DNA of 64,000 bases, from NCBI RefSeq assembly GCF_016865525.2, contig NZ_CP075169.1, positions 2,914,337 through 2,978,336 on the forward strand, given 5' to 3'. Under the pieces are notes generated by a model. The model saw only the letters and a list, made by a program, of their open reading frames with translations, did not search any database and had not been told where the DNA came from. Below are positions 46,812 through 57,007 of this stretch, piece after piece. The number at the start of each line of letters is the position of its first letter. Position 1 is the first letter of the stretch. Origin of the DNA: Sodalis ligni. GTDB lineage: Bacteria > Pseudomonadota > Gammaproteobacteria > Enterobacterales > Enterobacteriaceae. A program made the position numbers and the translations under genes.

Positions 46812-48032
46812 TTATCGGCGACGTTCGCCCCGATACACTACTGTTACCGGCATTTGCCCCCCCAGCCAGTAGGCCAGTTCCGCCGGATGCTTCACCGGCC
46901 AATGCACGAAATCAGCCAATTTCCCCGCTTCCAGCGAGCCCAGGGTATCCCCCAGCCCCAGCGCGCGGGCGGCATTGAGGGTCACGCCCGCCAGGGCTTC
47001 TTCCGGCGTCAGGCGAAACAGCGTACAGCCCATATTGATCATCAAACGCAACGAGCAGGCGGGGGAGGTGCCGGGATTGATATCGCTGGCCAGGGCCATC
47101 GGTACGCCGTGCCGCCGAAAAAGCGCCACCGGCGGCAGCTGCGTTTCGCGCAACATATAACAGGCCCCCGGCAGCAGCACCGCCACCGTCCCGGATGATG
47201 CCATAGCGCGGGCATCATCCTCGGTGGCGTACTCCAGATGATCCGCCGACAGCGCCTGCCAGCGGGCCGCCAGCGCGCTGCCTCCCAGAGACGATAGCTG
47301 CTCGGCATGGAGTTTCACCGGCAATCCCGCCTGGCGGGCGGCGGCAAACACCCGGGCGATTTGCGCCGGCGAAAACGCCAGATGCTCGCAAAAGCCATCC
47401 ACCGCGTCCGCCAGACCCAGGGCCGCCACCTCAGGAATCCAGCGTTCGCATACCACATCGATATACTCATCCGCCCGGCCCCGGTATTCCGGCGGCAGCG
47501 CGTGGGCGGCCAGAAAGGTGGTACGAACCTGGATGGGATATTTTTGTCCGATTCGCCGGGCCACCCGCAGCATTTTTATTTCGTCATCCAGGGTCAGCCC
47601 ATAACCGGATTTGATTTCGATACAGGTCACGCCTTCGGCCATCAGCATGGCCAGCCGGGCTTCCGCCGTCGCCAGCAGTTCCTCCTCCCCGGCCCCGCGG
47701 GTGGCGTTCACCGTAGAGAGAATCCCGCCGCCGGCGGCGGCGATATCGGCATAGCTGACGCCCTGGAGCCGCTGTTCAAATTCCAGGCTGCGGTTACCGC
47801 CGAACACCAGATGGGTATGGCAATCGATAAAACCGGGGGTAATCACCCCCCCGCCGAAATCATGCCGCACCGCGCCGGGGGACGCGGGCAGGTCGGCACG
47901 GGGGCCGACCCAGGCAATGCGGCCTTTTGCCACGGCAACGGCGCCGTCTTTTATCATGCCGTACTGGCCTTGGCGTAGCGTCGCCACATCGGCGCCCAGC
48001 CAGATACTGTCGAATCTTTGCGTTGCAGGCAT
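46812..48032 (-). CDS. hutI: Imidazolonepropionase HutI
   Basis: 406-residue amidohydrolase that opens 4-imidazolone-5-propionate to formimidoylglutamate, the third step of histidine breakdown. Metal site [12 protein letters not shown] near residue 68, [12 protein letters not shown] near 240 and [11 protein letters not shown] near 315 are diagnostic. It lies 30 bp downstream of hutC and 44 bp upstream of hutG in one minus-strand operon. Confidence 0.95.
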   Translation of the reverse strand: MPATQRFDSIWLGADVATLRQGQYGMIKDGAVAVAKGRIAWVGPRADLPASPGAVRHDFGGGVITPGFIDCHTHLVFGGNRSLEFEQRLQGVSYADIAAAGGGILSTVNATRGAGEEELLATAEARLAMLMAEGVTCIEIKSGYGLTLDDEIKMLRVARRIGQKYPIQVRTTFLAAHALPPEYRGRADEYIDVVCERWIPEVAALGLADAVDGFCEHLAFSPAQIARVFAAARQAGLPVKLHAEQLSSLGGSALAARWQALSADHLEYATEDDARAMASSGTVAVLLPGACYMLRETQLPPVALFRRHGVPMALASDINPGTSPACSLRLMINMGCTLFRLTPEEALAGVTLNAARALGLGDTLGSLEAGKLADFVHWPVKHPAELAYWLGGQMPVTVVYRGERRR

Positions 48033-48062
48033 TACCGGTTCCCCCTTAAACAGTCCATTCAG

Positions 48063-48812
48063 TTAAGCAATAAAGCTGCCAAAAAGTTGATATCGCGATC
48101 CGGGATAGAGCAGGCGGGCCGACGTCACCACCAATTTGCCGAACCAGGTGCGGCGATGAATAAGCAGACAGGGCTCGTTGTCCGCCAGCTGCAACAGCTC
48201 CCGCTCCAGGGCGCTGGCGCAGACCGCCTCCACCCGATGCTCGCCGGCGGTGAGCGGGGCGGCTTGCGTCAGATAAAAATAGGGCGTGATATGGTTAAAA
48301 TCCTGCTGAAGATAATCGGGAGCGGTGAGGGGATTGACGCAACGGTCCTCCAACTGCACCGCGATATCATTTTCATAATGCACAATCATCGAATGGAACA
48401 ACCGCTGGCCGGGCTGGATACCCAGCGACAGCGCCTCTTCGCCGGTGGCGGGGCGGGCATTGAGCTCCAACAGCCGGCTGCTGTGGCGATGGCCGCGGGC
48501 GGCGATTTCATCGGCGATATTGCGCACTTCCAGCATGGCGGTCTGGGGCTTGAGCTCGGCGACAAAGGGGCCGCCACCCTGCATACGCAGCAAATAGCCT
48601 TCGCTGGTGAGCTCCCGCAGGGCCCGGTTGATGGTCATGCGGCTGACGTTCAGCTCCGCCACCAGCTCGCTCTCCGAGGGAATGCGCTGATGGGGCGTCC
48701 AGGTGCCGGAGCGAATCTGCTGGATGATGGCTTGTTTGACCCGCTGGTAAATCGGCGCGGGGGTATCGCTCATTATGGCGGACAATTGTGCTGCGGACTG
48801 TAATTCAGCCAC
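48063..48812 (-). CDS. hutC: HutC, GntR-family repressor of histidine utilization
   Basis: About 250 residues: winged helix-turn-helix (PSESELVAELNVSRMTINRA) and a C-terminal UTRA ligand domain, which in HutC binds urocanate. I use GTG 48812 because GAGG precedes it by seven bases; ATG 48839 or 48773 are alternatives without a good ribosome site. A HutC-type operator lies between this gene and the divergent hutF, fitting autoregulation. Confidence 0.9.
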   Translation of the reverse strand: MAELQSAAQLSAIMSDTPAPIYQRVKQAIIQQIRSGTWTPHQRIPSESELVAELNVSRMTINRALRELTSEGYLLRMQGGGPFVAELKPQTAMLEVRNIADEIAARGHRHSSRLLELNARPATGEEALSLGIQPGQRLFHSMIVHYENDIAVQLEDRCVNPLTAPDYLQQDFNHITPYFYLTQAAPLTAGEHRVEAVCASALERELLQLADNEPCLLIHRRTWFGKLVVTSARLLYPGSRYQLFGSFIA

Positions 48813-48874
48813 TTTCCAACCTCGGCTCGCAGGGAACATAATAAAACAGTTTACTGTTAGATTAAGCGTATGTA

Positions 48875-48888
48875 TATGTATAGACAAG
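48875..48888. promoter_or_regulatory. HutC-type operator 1 (hutC/hutF)
   Basis: TATGTATAGACAAG matches the perfect palindrome at 51187 in 12 of 14 positions. It lies in the divergent hutC-hutF promoter region. Confidence 0.65.
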
Positions 48889-48955
48889 TGGATAAGCATT
48901 TCGTCTGGATGACCGCAATAACAACCCTTGTTTTCAACCTGAACCGGAAACCGCC

Positions 48956-50329
48956 ATGCCCGTTTTTTTTGCTTCCCGAGCGCTGTTGGCGCAGGGATGG
49001 ACCCGAAACGTCCGTCTTACCGTCGATCCCCAAGGCATCATAAAAACCGTCGAAGCCGACGCCCCGTCCGCGGACGCTGTCCTGCTTAACGGCCCCGTGC
49101 TGCCGTCCATGCCTAACCTGCATTCCCATGCCTTCCAGCGCGCCATGGCCGGATTGACGGAAGTGGCGGGCGATCCCCAGGACAGTTTCTGGACCTGGCG
49201 CGACGTGATGTATCGCATGGTGCGGCAACTGACGCCGGAGCAGGTGGGGATCATCGCCCGCCAGCTCTATATCGAAATGCTGAAGGGCGGTTATACCCAG
49301 GTGGCGGAATTTCATTATCTTCACCACGATCCCCAGGGACAACCTTATGAAAACCCCGCGGAAATGGCGTTGCATATCAGTCGCGCGGCGACGGAAAGCG
49401 GCATCGGCCTGACCCTGCTGCCGGTGCTCTACAGCTATGGCGGCTTCGGCGCCCGGCCGGCCCAGGAAGGGCAGCGGCGGTTTATCCAGCAAACCGAAGG
49501 CTATCTGCGCCAGCAGCAGGCGCTGATAAAACATCTGGCGGGCCGCGATAGGCAAAACCTCGGCGTGTGCTTTCATTCGCTGCGCGCGGTGGATGAGCGG
49601 CAAATCGCCGAGGTGTTGCAGGCGTCGGGACAGGATTTACCGGTACATATCCATGTGGCTGAGCAGGAAAAAGAGGTTAGCGACTGCCTGAGCTGGTCGG
49701 GACAGCGGCCGATCCAGTGGCTGCTGGAGCATTTCCCGGTGGACGATCGCTGGTGCCTGATTCACGCCACCCATATCGACAGGGCGGAATTAACCGCCCT
49801 GGCCCAAAGCGGCGCCACGGCGGGATTGTGTCCCACCACCGAAGCAAATCTGGGAGACGGCATTTTTCCCGCCACGGATTATCTCGCTCTGAACGGACGC
49901 TGGGGCATCGGCTCCGACAGCCATGTCTCCCTGAATGTGGTGGAGGAGCTTCGCTGGCTGGAGTACGGACAGCGCTTGCGCGATCAACGGCGTAACCGCA
50001 TCGCCGGCGCGCGGCATAAAGCAGTGGGAGATACGCTTTATCTCGGCGCCCTGCAAGGGGGCGCCAAGGCCTGCGGCGAGCCGTTAGGCCAGTTGGCGCC
50101 GGGATATCGCGCCGACTGGCTGGTGCTGGATGACCAGGATCCCTATATCGGCACCGCTGCCGACCCGGCGCTCATCAATCGCTGGCTGTTCGCCGGCGGG
50201 CCGGGACAAATCCGGCATGTGTATGTGGGCGGACAGCAGCTGATAAGCGACGGGCATCACCGGCTCGAGCAGGAAAGCGCCCGGGCTTTTGCCGAGGTAC
50301 TGCGCGACCTGAGCCGGGAGGCGCTATGA
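48956..50329 (+). CDS. hutF: Formimidoylglutamate deiminase HutF
   Basis: 457-residue amidohydrolase converting formimidoylglutamate to N-formylglutamate and ammonia. Seen: MPNLHSHAFQRAM near residue 52 (metal His pair), VHIHVAEQEKE near 232, LIHATHID near 265 and the metal Asp in GIGSDSHVS near 320. This marks the five-step pathway typical of Pseudomonas rather than the four-step enterobacterial one. It is divergent from hutC and overlaps hutD by 4 bp. Confidence 0.95.
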   Translation: MPVFFASRALLAQGWTRNVRLTVDPQGIIKTVEADAPSADAVLLNGPVLPSMPNLHSHAFQRAMAGLTEVAGDPQDSFWTWRDVMYRMVRQLTPEQVGIIARQLYIEMLKGGYTQVAEFHYLHHDPQGQPYENPAEMALHISRAATESGIGLTLLPVLYSYGGFGARPAQEGQRRFIQQTEGYLRQQQALIKHLAGRDRQNLGVCFHSLRAVDERQIAEVLQASGQDLPVHIHVAEQEKEVSDCLSWSGQRPIQWLLEHFPVDDRWCLIHATHIDRAELTALAQSGATAGLCPTTEANLGDGIFPATDYLALNGRWGIGSDSHVSLNVVEELRWLEYGQRLRDQRRNRIAGARHKAVGDTLYLGALQGGAKACGEPLGQLAPGYRADWLVLDDQDPYIGTAADPALINRWLFAGGPGQIRHVYVGGQQLISDGHHRLEQESARAFAEVLRDLSREAL

Positions 50330-50946
50330 GCCGGCCGGTACGCTTCTCTTTCGATAGCCTGCCGGTCAGCCGCTGGCGAAACGGCGGCGGCGAGACCCGC
50401 GAAATCGTCAGCTGGCCCGCGGACGAGCTATTGCCCGCCCACAGCGGGCCGCTGCCGGCCCTGGATGATTTTGCCTGGCGCGCCAGTATCGCCACCATCG
50501 ATCGGGACGGCGGATTTTCATCTTTCCCCGGCGTTGATCGCGTCATCACGTTGCTGGAAGGGAACGGCGTGGTCTTGCACGGCGCAAATGGCGTAGCCCA
50601 TTCCTTGACCCGGACGGGGGAACCCTATGCCTTCGCCGGCGAAGAGTCCGTGACCGCGGTGCTGGCGGGGGGGGCCAGCCGGGATTTCAATATCATGACC
50701 CGGCGCCTCGATTGGCGGGCAAGCGTGGTGCGGATGGACCATGAATTCATTCTGCCCGCCGTTCACAGCGGGGTGTTGTATGTGCTGGCGGGGACGTGGC
50801 GCCTGGGGAACGATGATCAGGCGAAAGACGATAAGCCGCTGGCGGCGCGGGACGGCTGTTGGTGGCATCATCTGCCGTCGCCCCTGCGCCTGCGGCCGCT
50901 GGCGCCGGAGAGCCTGCTGCTGTGGGCGGATATCAGCGCGTTGTAA
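50326..50946 (+). CDS. hutD: HutD/Ves family protein
   Basis: 206-residue cupin-fold protein of the HutD/Ves family. The opening with SRWRNGGGETREIVSWP and the FAWRASIATIDRDGGFSSFPGVDR segment are diagnostic. HutD is thought to limit the histidine pathway, possibly by sensing formylglutamate. ATGA overlap with hutF shows coupled translation. Confidence 0.92.
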   Translation: MSRPVRFSFDSLPVSRWRNGGGETREIVSWPADELLPAHSGPLPALDDFAWRASIATIDRDGGFSSFPGVDRVITLLEGNGVVLHGANGVAHSLTRTGEPYAFAGEESVTAVLAGGASRDFNIMTRRLDWRASVVRMDHEFILPAVHSGVLYVLAGTWRLGNDDQAKDDKPLAARDGCWWHHLPSPLRLRPLAPESLLLWADISAL

Positions 50947-51186
50947 CGGCTACCGGCGCTAGGTTTGCGGTATCTCATGCCGCCCCTTCACCAATAGATG
51001 GCAAAACGCTGCATGATTTCAGTGCGCGGCGCGTCATTATGGTTCAATCCGTTGGTGGCCGTCGGCATCGAGCCATCCATGAAGGCGGGCAAGAAGGCCG
51101 GCATTACCCTTGGGTGCTATGGATGGTTAGGCGGCATGGCGGGGCGCTATTCTGGCATAGGCTTTGCTTTGGTTAAAGTACCGGGT
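50947..51186. other. Intergenic region with an unrecognised short frame
   Basis: About 240 bp. A 65-residue frame (50998-51195) with glycine-rich hydrophobic sequence (AGITLGCYGWLGGMAGRY) might be a remnant of a membrane protein, but it has no ribosome site and I cannot assign it. The HutC operator for the transporter begins at 51187. Confidence 0.3.
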
Positions 51187-51200
51187 CTTGTATAGACAAG
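51187..51200. promoter_or_regulatory. HutC-type operator 2 (transporter)
   Basis: CTTGTATAGACAAG, a perfect palindrome in its outer five pairs (CTTGT/ACAAG), 68 bp before the binding-protein gene. Same sequence as operators 1 and 3 with few changes. Confidence 0.75.
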
Positions 51201-51267
51201 TCGATACAGTCGCATGGCCCGGCTTTTAGCCGGCCATCTTGGCCGTCTGTCAACTCAGGAGTGGGAT

Positions 51268-52243
51268 ATGAACAGTGTCGGTACCGGAAAATCGTTCTTA
51301 GGTCGCGTCAATCTCCTTGCCCTGGCCCTGGGCCTTATCTGTGCCGCCCCGGCCATGGCGGCCGATACCCCGGTGGCCATCGGCGTCTCCGGCTGGACCG
51401 GCTTCGCGCCGCTGACCCTGGCGGATAAAGCGGGAATATTCAAGCGCCACGGCCTGGACGTCACGTTGAAAATGATCCCGCAAAAAGACCGGCACCTGGC
51501 TATTGCCTCCGGTGACGTTCAATGTGCGGGCACTACCGTGGAAACCTATATCTCCTGGAACGCCAACGGCGTACCCATCACCCAGATTGTCCAGCTGGAT
51601 AAATCATTCGGCGCCGATGGCCTGGTGGTGCGCAACAATATCAACAGCATCAAGGACCTGAAGGGGAAGACCATCAGCGTCGACGCTCCCGGCACCTCGC
51701 CCTATTTTACCTTGGCCTGGATGCTGGATAAAAACGGCATGAGCCTCAAAGACGTCAAGATAACCACCCTGGCCCCTGACGCGGCGGCCCAATCCTTTAT
51801 CGCCGGCAGCAACGACGCCGCGATGACCTACGAACCTTATCTCTCATCGGTGCGGCAGAACCCGGCCAAAGGAAAAATTCTCGCCACTACCCTGGATTAC
51901 CCTATGGTGATGGATACCTTGGGCTGTACCCCGCCTTCCTGAAAAGAATCCCCAGGCCGCCAAAGCCCTGGTGGAAAGCTATTTCGATGCGCTGGACATG
52001 ATCCGCAAAGAACCGGATAAATCCAATGACATCATGGGCGCGGCGGTAAAAGAATCCGGCAAGGCCTTTGCCGAAGAATCCAGCTACCTGCGCTGGCAGG
52101 ATCGGGAACAAAACAAGGTCTTCTTCAACGGCGAGATTAAAAGCTTTGAAGAAGAGGCGGCCAACCTGCTGCTGCAGATGAAAGTCATTCGCAAAAAACC
52201 GGATCTCAACACCCTCTATGATGCCAGCTACGTTAATCAATAA
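51268..52243 (+). pseudogene. NitT/TauT-type ABC substrate-binding protein, two apparent frameshifts
   Basis: Periplasmic binding protein of the NMT1/SsuA-like family. Start ATG 51268 follows CAGGAG; signal peptide about residues 1-33 ending APAMAAD. The body has GVSGWTGFAPLTLADKAGIFKRHG and the TISVDAPGTSPYFTL domain crossover. The frame is lost near 51932 (CCCC run) and again near 51946 (AAAAG), then resumes as NPQAAKALVESYFDALDMI to 52243. With the permease and ATPase that follow and a HutC operator before it, it probably brings histidine, urocanate or a related compound into the cell (inference). Confidence 0.8.
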
Positions 52244-52254
52244 AGGGGTAAGTT

Positions 52255-53118
52255 ATGTCCGTGGATAAGGATGTCGCCGCCCTGGCGGCCAAAGAGCCGG
52301 CGCCGTTGCCGACGGCCAGGCAGATTCGCCACAATCCGCTGCTGGTGCCGCTGCGGCCGGTCTCTTCCGGCCAGCGCTGGTTCCTCGGCATCGGCTTTTT
52401 TGTGCTTTTTTTCGCCTTTTGGGCCATTGCCACCTTCGGCGGCTGGGTGTCGCCGACCTTTTTGGCCGACCCGCTCACCATGGTGCATGAAGGTTATCTG
52501 CTGTTCACGGAATATAATTTTTCCCTGGATATCGGCATGACGGTTATGCGGGTGCTGGGGGGCTTTATCCTGGCGGCGGTGCTGGCGGTGCCCCTGGGCA
52601 TCATGATGGGCTCCTACAAACTGGTGGAAGCCTTTGTGGAACCCTTTGTCTCCTTTTGCCGCTATCTGCCGGCCTCGGCGTTTATTCCCCTGTTGATCCT
52701 GTGGGCCGGCATCGGCGAAACGCAGAAAATATTGGTGATTTTCATCGGCTCGTTTTTCCAGATCGTACTGATGATCGCGGTGACCGTCGGCGGGGCGCGG
52801 CGGGATCTGGTGGAGGCGGCCTATACCCTCGGCGCCTCCAGCCGCAGCATTGTGCGCCGGGTGCTGATACCGGGGGCCGCGCCGGGAAATGCCGGGCTGC
52901 TGCGTCTGGGGCTGGGCTGGGCCCGGGCCTATGTCATCGTTGCTGAGCTTATCGGGTCATCCAGCGGCATCGGCCATATGATTGTGGACAGCCAGGCATT
53001 GCTCAATACCGGGCAGATCATTTTCGGCATCATTACCATCGGCTGTATCGGCCTGCTGTCGGATTATTTATTCAAGGCGCTTAATCGCCGCCTGTTTGCC
53101 TGGAGCGTAGCGCCATGA
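52255..53118 (+). CDS. NitT/TauT-type ABC transporter permease
   Basis: 287-residue inner-membrane permease with about six helices. The ATPase-contact (EAA) loop reads AAYTLGASSRSIVRRVLIPGAAPG near residue 185. Directly after it the usual EIAETLRLVLGWAW segment is altered (NAGLLRLGLGWARA), a possible damaged spot. Ribosome site AAAGGGG precedes the ATG, 11 bp after the binding protein; it overlaps the ATPase gene by 4 bp. Confidence 0.9.
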   Translation: MSVDKDVAALAAKEPAPLPTARQIRHNPLLVPLRPVSSGQRWFLGIGFFVLFFAFWAIATFGGWVSPTFLADPLTMVHEGYLLFTEYNFSLDIGMTVMRVLGGFILAAVLAVPLGIMMGSYKLVEAFVEPFVSFCRYLPASAFIPLLILWAGIGETQKILVIFIGSFFQIVLMIAVTVGGARRDLVEAAYTLGASSRSIVRRVLIPGAAPGNAGLLRLGLGWARAYVIVAELIGSSSGIGHMIVDSQALLNTGQIIFGIITIGCIGLLSDYLFKALNRRLFAWSVAP

Positions 53119-53900
53119 ACTACAGTAAGCTAACCGTTCGTCAGGTTTCCAGGACCTTTACCGGGCCGAAGGGCCAGCAGACCCAGGCGTTGCTGCCTAT
53201 CGATTATCGCGTGGAGGAAAATGATTTCATCACCATTCTCGGCCCCTCCGGCTGCGGTAAATCCACCCTGTTGCGCATCATTGCCGGACTGGATCGGCCC
53301 AGCGAAGGGGAAGTGTGGCTGGACGGCGGCCTGATAGACGGGCCCGGCGCCGATCGCGGCATGGTCTTCCAAAGCTATACGCTGTTTCCCTGGCTGACGG
53401 TTGAGCAAAACATCTGCTTCGGCCTGCGGGAGCGGGGCCTGGGCAGCGCCCTGCAGCGGGAGCGCTGCGACTATTTTATCGCCAAGGTCGGACTGCGGGG
53501 ATTTGAGCAGCACTATCCGCGCCAGCTGTCCGGCGGCATGCAGCAGCGCACCGCCATTGCCCGCGCCCTGGCCAACGATCCCAAGGTCCTGCTGATGGAC
53601 GAGCCCTTCGGCGCCTTGGATAACCAGACCCGGGTGCTGATGCAGGAGCTGTTGCTCAGTATCTGGGAGTCGTCGCGCAAAACGGTGTTATTTGTCACCC
53701 ATGATATTGATGAAGCGATTTTCATGGCCAATAAAGTGGCGATTTTCAGCGCACGGCCCGGAAGAATCAAAACCGAAGTGCCGGTTAACTTTCCGCATCC
53801 GCGGGATTATACCTTGAAGACCACGCCGGAATTTATGGCGTTGAAAGCGCGGGTCACCGAGGAAATCCGCAGTGAAACGCTGCAAAGCATGGCCGGCTGA
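53115..53900 (+). CDS. NitT/TauT-type ABC transporter ATP-binding protein
   Basis: 261-residue ATPase. Walker A GPSGCGKST near residue 42, Q-loop VFQSYTLFPW near 88, signature LSGGMQQR near 139, Walker B LLMDEPFGALD near 160 and the switch His in FVTHDIDEA. It is the third gene of the HutC-controlled transporter operon. Confidence 0.92.
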   Translation: MNYSKLTVRQVSRTFTGPKGQQTQALLPIDYRVEENDFITILGPSGCGKSTLLRIIAGLDRPSEGEVWLDGGLIDGPGADRGMVFQSYTLFPWLTVEQNICFGLRERGLGSALQRERCDYFIAKVGLRGFEQHYPRQLSGGMQQRTAIARALANDPKVLLMDEPFGALDNQTRVLMQELLLSIWESSRKTVLFVTHDIDEAIFMANKVAIFSARPGRIKTEVPVNFPHPRDYTLKTTPEFMALKARVTEEIRSETLQSMAG

Positions 53901-54004
53901 GCCGGGCTGACCGGGGTGGAAGGCCGTGCCCCGGCGGCCACGATAGACCCCGGTGGTAAACGGCGGCGGCAAAGCGGTATCGATTATTTTTTAAATCGGC
54001 TTTA

Positions 54005-54018
54005 CTTGTATAGACAGG
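54005..54018. promoter_or_regulatory. HutC-type operator 3 (hutU)
   Basis: CTTGTATAGACAGG differs from operator 2 at one of 14 positions and lies 123 bp before the hutU start. Confidence 0.7.
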
Positions 54019-54140
54019 AATAGATTATGCAAATTTCGTCGCAGCAACCGTGATGACAAGGGGGCGGATATCAACCGCCGCCAGCCCGGTATTTGTACTT
54101 CGTCATTAATATCAAGCCATGAACAATGAAGGAACCCGTA

Positions 54141-55826
54141 ATGAAAAAAGATTTTAGCCAAGCCGTCGCCCGTCCGGTCAGCGCCCCCCGCGGCACTGAA
54201 CTGACCTGCAAAAACTGGCTTATCGAGGCCCCGTACCGCATGATCCAAAATAACCTGGATCCGGATGTGGCGGAGCGCCCGGACGATCTGGTGGTATACG
54301 GCGGTATCGGTAAAGCGGCTCGCAACTGGCCCTGTTTTGAAGCGATTCTCCAGAGCCTGCGGGACCTGAACGAAGACGAAACCCTGCTGGTACAGTCTGG
54401 CAAGCCGGTGGGGGTATTTCGCACCCATGTGGACGCGCCGCGGGTAATGATCGCCAACTCCAACCTGGTACCGCACTGGGCGACCTGGGAGCATTTTCAT
54501 GAACTGGATCGGGCCGGGCTGATGATGTACGGCCAGATGACCGCTGGTTCCTGGATTTATATCGGCGCCCAGGGCATCGTGCAGGGCACCTTCGAAACCT
54601 TTGCCGAAGCCGGCCGCCAGCATTATGGCAGCGATTTGTCAGGTAAATGGATCCTCACCGCCGGACTCGGCGGCATGGGCGGGGCGCAGCCTTTGGCCGG
54701 CGTGCTGGCGGGGGCCTGCGTACTGGCCATTGAATGCCAGGAATCCCGCATCGATTTCCGCCTGCGCACCCGTTATCTGGATAAAAAAGCCTATGATATC
54801 GACGAAGCGCTGAACATGATCGAAACCGCCTGCCGCCAGGGAGATGTTATTTCCGTCGGCCTGCTGGGCAATGCGGCCGAAATTATGCCGGAGCTGGCGA
54901 AACGCGCCGCCGCCGGCGGACCCCGTCCCCATATCGTCACCGACCAGACCTCGGCCCACGATCCGTTGAACGGCTATCTGCCGGCGGGCTGGAGCCTGGA
55001 GCAGTGGAACGACGCCAAAAAGAGCGCTCCGGAAAAAGTCATCAAAGCCGCGCGCCAATCCATGGCGGTGCACGTTAAGGCCATGCTGGAGTTCCATAAA
55101 ATGGGCGTGCCGACGGTGGACTACGGTAACAATATCCGCCAGGTGGCCCTGGAGGAGGGCGTGGAAAACGCGTTCGACTTCCCCGGTTTCGTGCCGGCCT
55201 ATATCCGTCCGCTGTTTTGCGAAGGTAAAGGCCCCTTCCGCTGGGTGGCGCTGTCCGGCGATCCGCAAGACATCTACAAAACCGACGCCAAGCTCAAAGA
55301 GCTGTTCCCGGACAACGCGTTATTGCATAACTGGCTGGACATGGCCCGCGATCGCATCGCGTTCCAGGGCTTGCCGGCACGGATCTGCTGGCTGGGCCTG
55401 GGCGAACGTCATCTCGCCGGGCTGGCCTTTAACGAAATGGTGCGCACCGGCGAACTGAAAGCCCCCATCGTCATCGGCCGCGATCACCTCGACTGCGGGT
55501 CGGTGGCGTCGCCCAACCGGGAAACCGAAGCGATGCGCGACGGCTCCGATGCGGTCTCCGACTGGCCGTTATTGAACGTCATGCTCAGCACCGCCGGCGG
55601 CGCGACCTGGGTCAGCCTGCATCATGGCGGCGGCGTCGGTATGGGCTTTTCCCAGCATGCCGGCATGGTTATCGTCTGCGACGGCAGCGAAAAGGCCGAT
55701 GAACGCCTGGCGCGGGTGCTGTGGAACGATCCCGCCACCGGCGTTATGCGCCACGCGGATGCCGGTTATCCCGAAGCCATTGCCTGCGCTAAAAAGTATG
55801 GACTTAAATTGCCGATGATTGGATAG
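54141..55826 (+). CDS. hutU: Urocanate hydratase HutU
   Basis: 561-residue urocanase, which adds water to urocanate to form imidazolonepropionate using tightly bound NAD. NAD-site segments [13 protein letters not shown] and [24 protein letters not shown], the active-site Cys in [13 protein letters not shown] and [12 protein letters not shown] near the C-terminus are all present. ATG 54141 is used (AAGGAACC nine bases before). Histidine ammonia-lyase (hutH), usually the neighbour, is not found here. Confidence 0.96.
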   Translation: MKKDFSQAVARPVSAPRGTELTCKNWLIEAPYRMIQNNLDPDVAERPDDLVVYGGIGKAARNWPCFEAILQSLRDLNEDETLLVQSGKPVGVFRTHVDAPRVMIANSNLVPHWATWEHFHELDRAGLMMYGQMTAGSWIYIGAQGIVQGTFETFAEAGRQHYGSDLSGKWILTAGLGGMGGAQPLAGVLAGACVLAIECQESRIDFRLRTRYLDKKAYDIDEALNMIETACRQGDVISVGLLGNAAEIMPELAKRAAAGGPRPHIVTDQTSAHDPLNGYLPAGWSLEQWNDAKKSAPEKVIKAARQSMAVHVKAMLEFHKMGVPTVDYGNNIRQVALEEGVENAFDFPGFVPAYIRPLFCEGKGPFRWVALSGDPQDIYKTDAKLKELFPDNALLHNWLDMARDRIAFQGLPARICWLGLGERHLAGLAFNEMVRTGELKAPIVIGRDHLDCGSVASPNRETEAMRDGSDAVSDWPLLNVMLSTAGGATWVSLHHGGGVGMGFSQHAGMVIVCDGSEKADERLARVLWNDPATGVMRHADAGYPEAIACAKKYGLKLPMIG

Positions 55827-55833
55827 TAAATCC

Positions 55834-56948
55834 ATGGGAACACAGCAAAACAGGAAAGCCACTGTGGATGTTCATCAGCTAAGTTTCCCGGCCCGCGTCG
55901 TCCGCGGCGCCGGCGCCATCAATAAACTGGGGGAACTGTGCGCCGGCGTGGGCCGGCGTGCCATGGTCATCGGCGGCCGCCGCGCGCTGGCGTCAATCGA
56001 ACAGGCGGTGTTCAGCCAGTTGGTCACCGCCGGCGTGACGGCGGCGGCGATGCAGTGGTATGGCGGCGAATGCAGCGAAACCCATATCAACCGCCTGGTC
56101 CTGGAAGCGAAGGCAGAGGGGATCGATGTCATCATCGGCGCCGGAGGCGGCAAGGCCATCGATACCGCCAAGGCGGTGGGCGCGTCCCTGGGGGTGCCGG
56201 TGGTGACGCTGCCTACCATCGCCGCCACCTGCGCCGCCGTGACGCCCTTGACCATTCGCTATTTCGACGACGGTCATTTCCGGGATCTCTACCCGCTGTC
56301 GCAGGCGCCGGCGGCGGTGGTCATCGATACGCAGCTATTGGCTTTATCTCCGTTGCGCTGGCTGGCGGCGGGGCTGGGGACACCCTGGCTAAATGGTATG
56401 AATATCGTTCCATCGCCCATCCCGCCGATCTAAACGGGCTGTCGGCGTCAGCCAGCGCCAACAGCCGGATCTGTTATGATCTTATCCTGCAGTACGGCCA
56501 GGCGGCCTGCGGCGCATTGACTGAAGGGAAGCCCGCGCCGGCTCTGGAACAGGCGGCGGACGCCATTTTTATCTTCGCCGGACTGACGTCCATCATGGGC
56601 AGCGGCGCCCACGCCTCGGCGGCTCATGCCATTTATGAAGGATTTACCGTTAACGACAAAACCCGCCAGTTCGGCCATGGGCTGCTGGTGGGTTACGGTA
56701 ACCTGTGTTTACTGGCGCTGGAGCAGCGCAGCGATGAAGAGCTGCTGGCGGCCATCCGCCTGGCGAAGGCCTGCGCCGTGCCGACCCGGCTGGAGGAGAT
56801 TTGCGCTGATTTGACTGCCGCCGAGCTCGGCGCCATTTGCCGCTCTTGTGCCGAGGCGCCGGATATGGCCAATATGCCCCATACCGTCAGCGCCGACGAT
56901 GTCCGGTCGGCCATGAATCGGGTGGACGCACTGGCGGCCAGAGACTGA
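55834..56948 (+). pseudogene. Iron-containing alcohol/glycerol dehydrogenase-family enzyme, one apparent frameshift
   Basis: About 370 residues of the GldA/YbdH (HcxA) branch of the type III alcohol dehydrogenases: GAGGGKAIDTAKAVG for NAD binding and LPTIAATCAAVTPLTIRYFDDG. The frame breaks near 56385, where GGGCTGGGGACACC should read GLGDTLAKWYEYRS; the rest (SIMGSGAHASAAHAIYEGF, FGHGLLVGYG with metal-ligand His) continues to 56948. E. coli HcxA reduces 2-oxo acids, so here it may handle an imidazole-keto-acid (imidazolepyruvate/lactate) route of histidine breakdown; that is inference from its place 7 bp after hutU. Confidence 0.75.
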
Positions 56949-57007
56949 CGATACTCTTTTTTGACACTGAAGCGGCATAAACCCCGGCTGATATAGCCTG
57001 TAAGGAA

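Noticed and set aside
48018..48803. 261-codon plus-strand frame opposite hutC
   Set aside because: Antisense shadow of hutC with no recognisable domain and no ribosome site.
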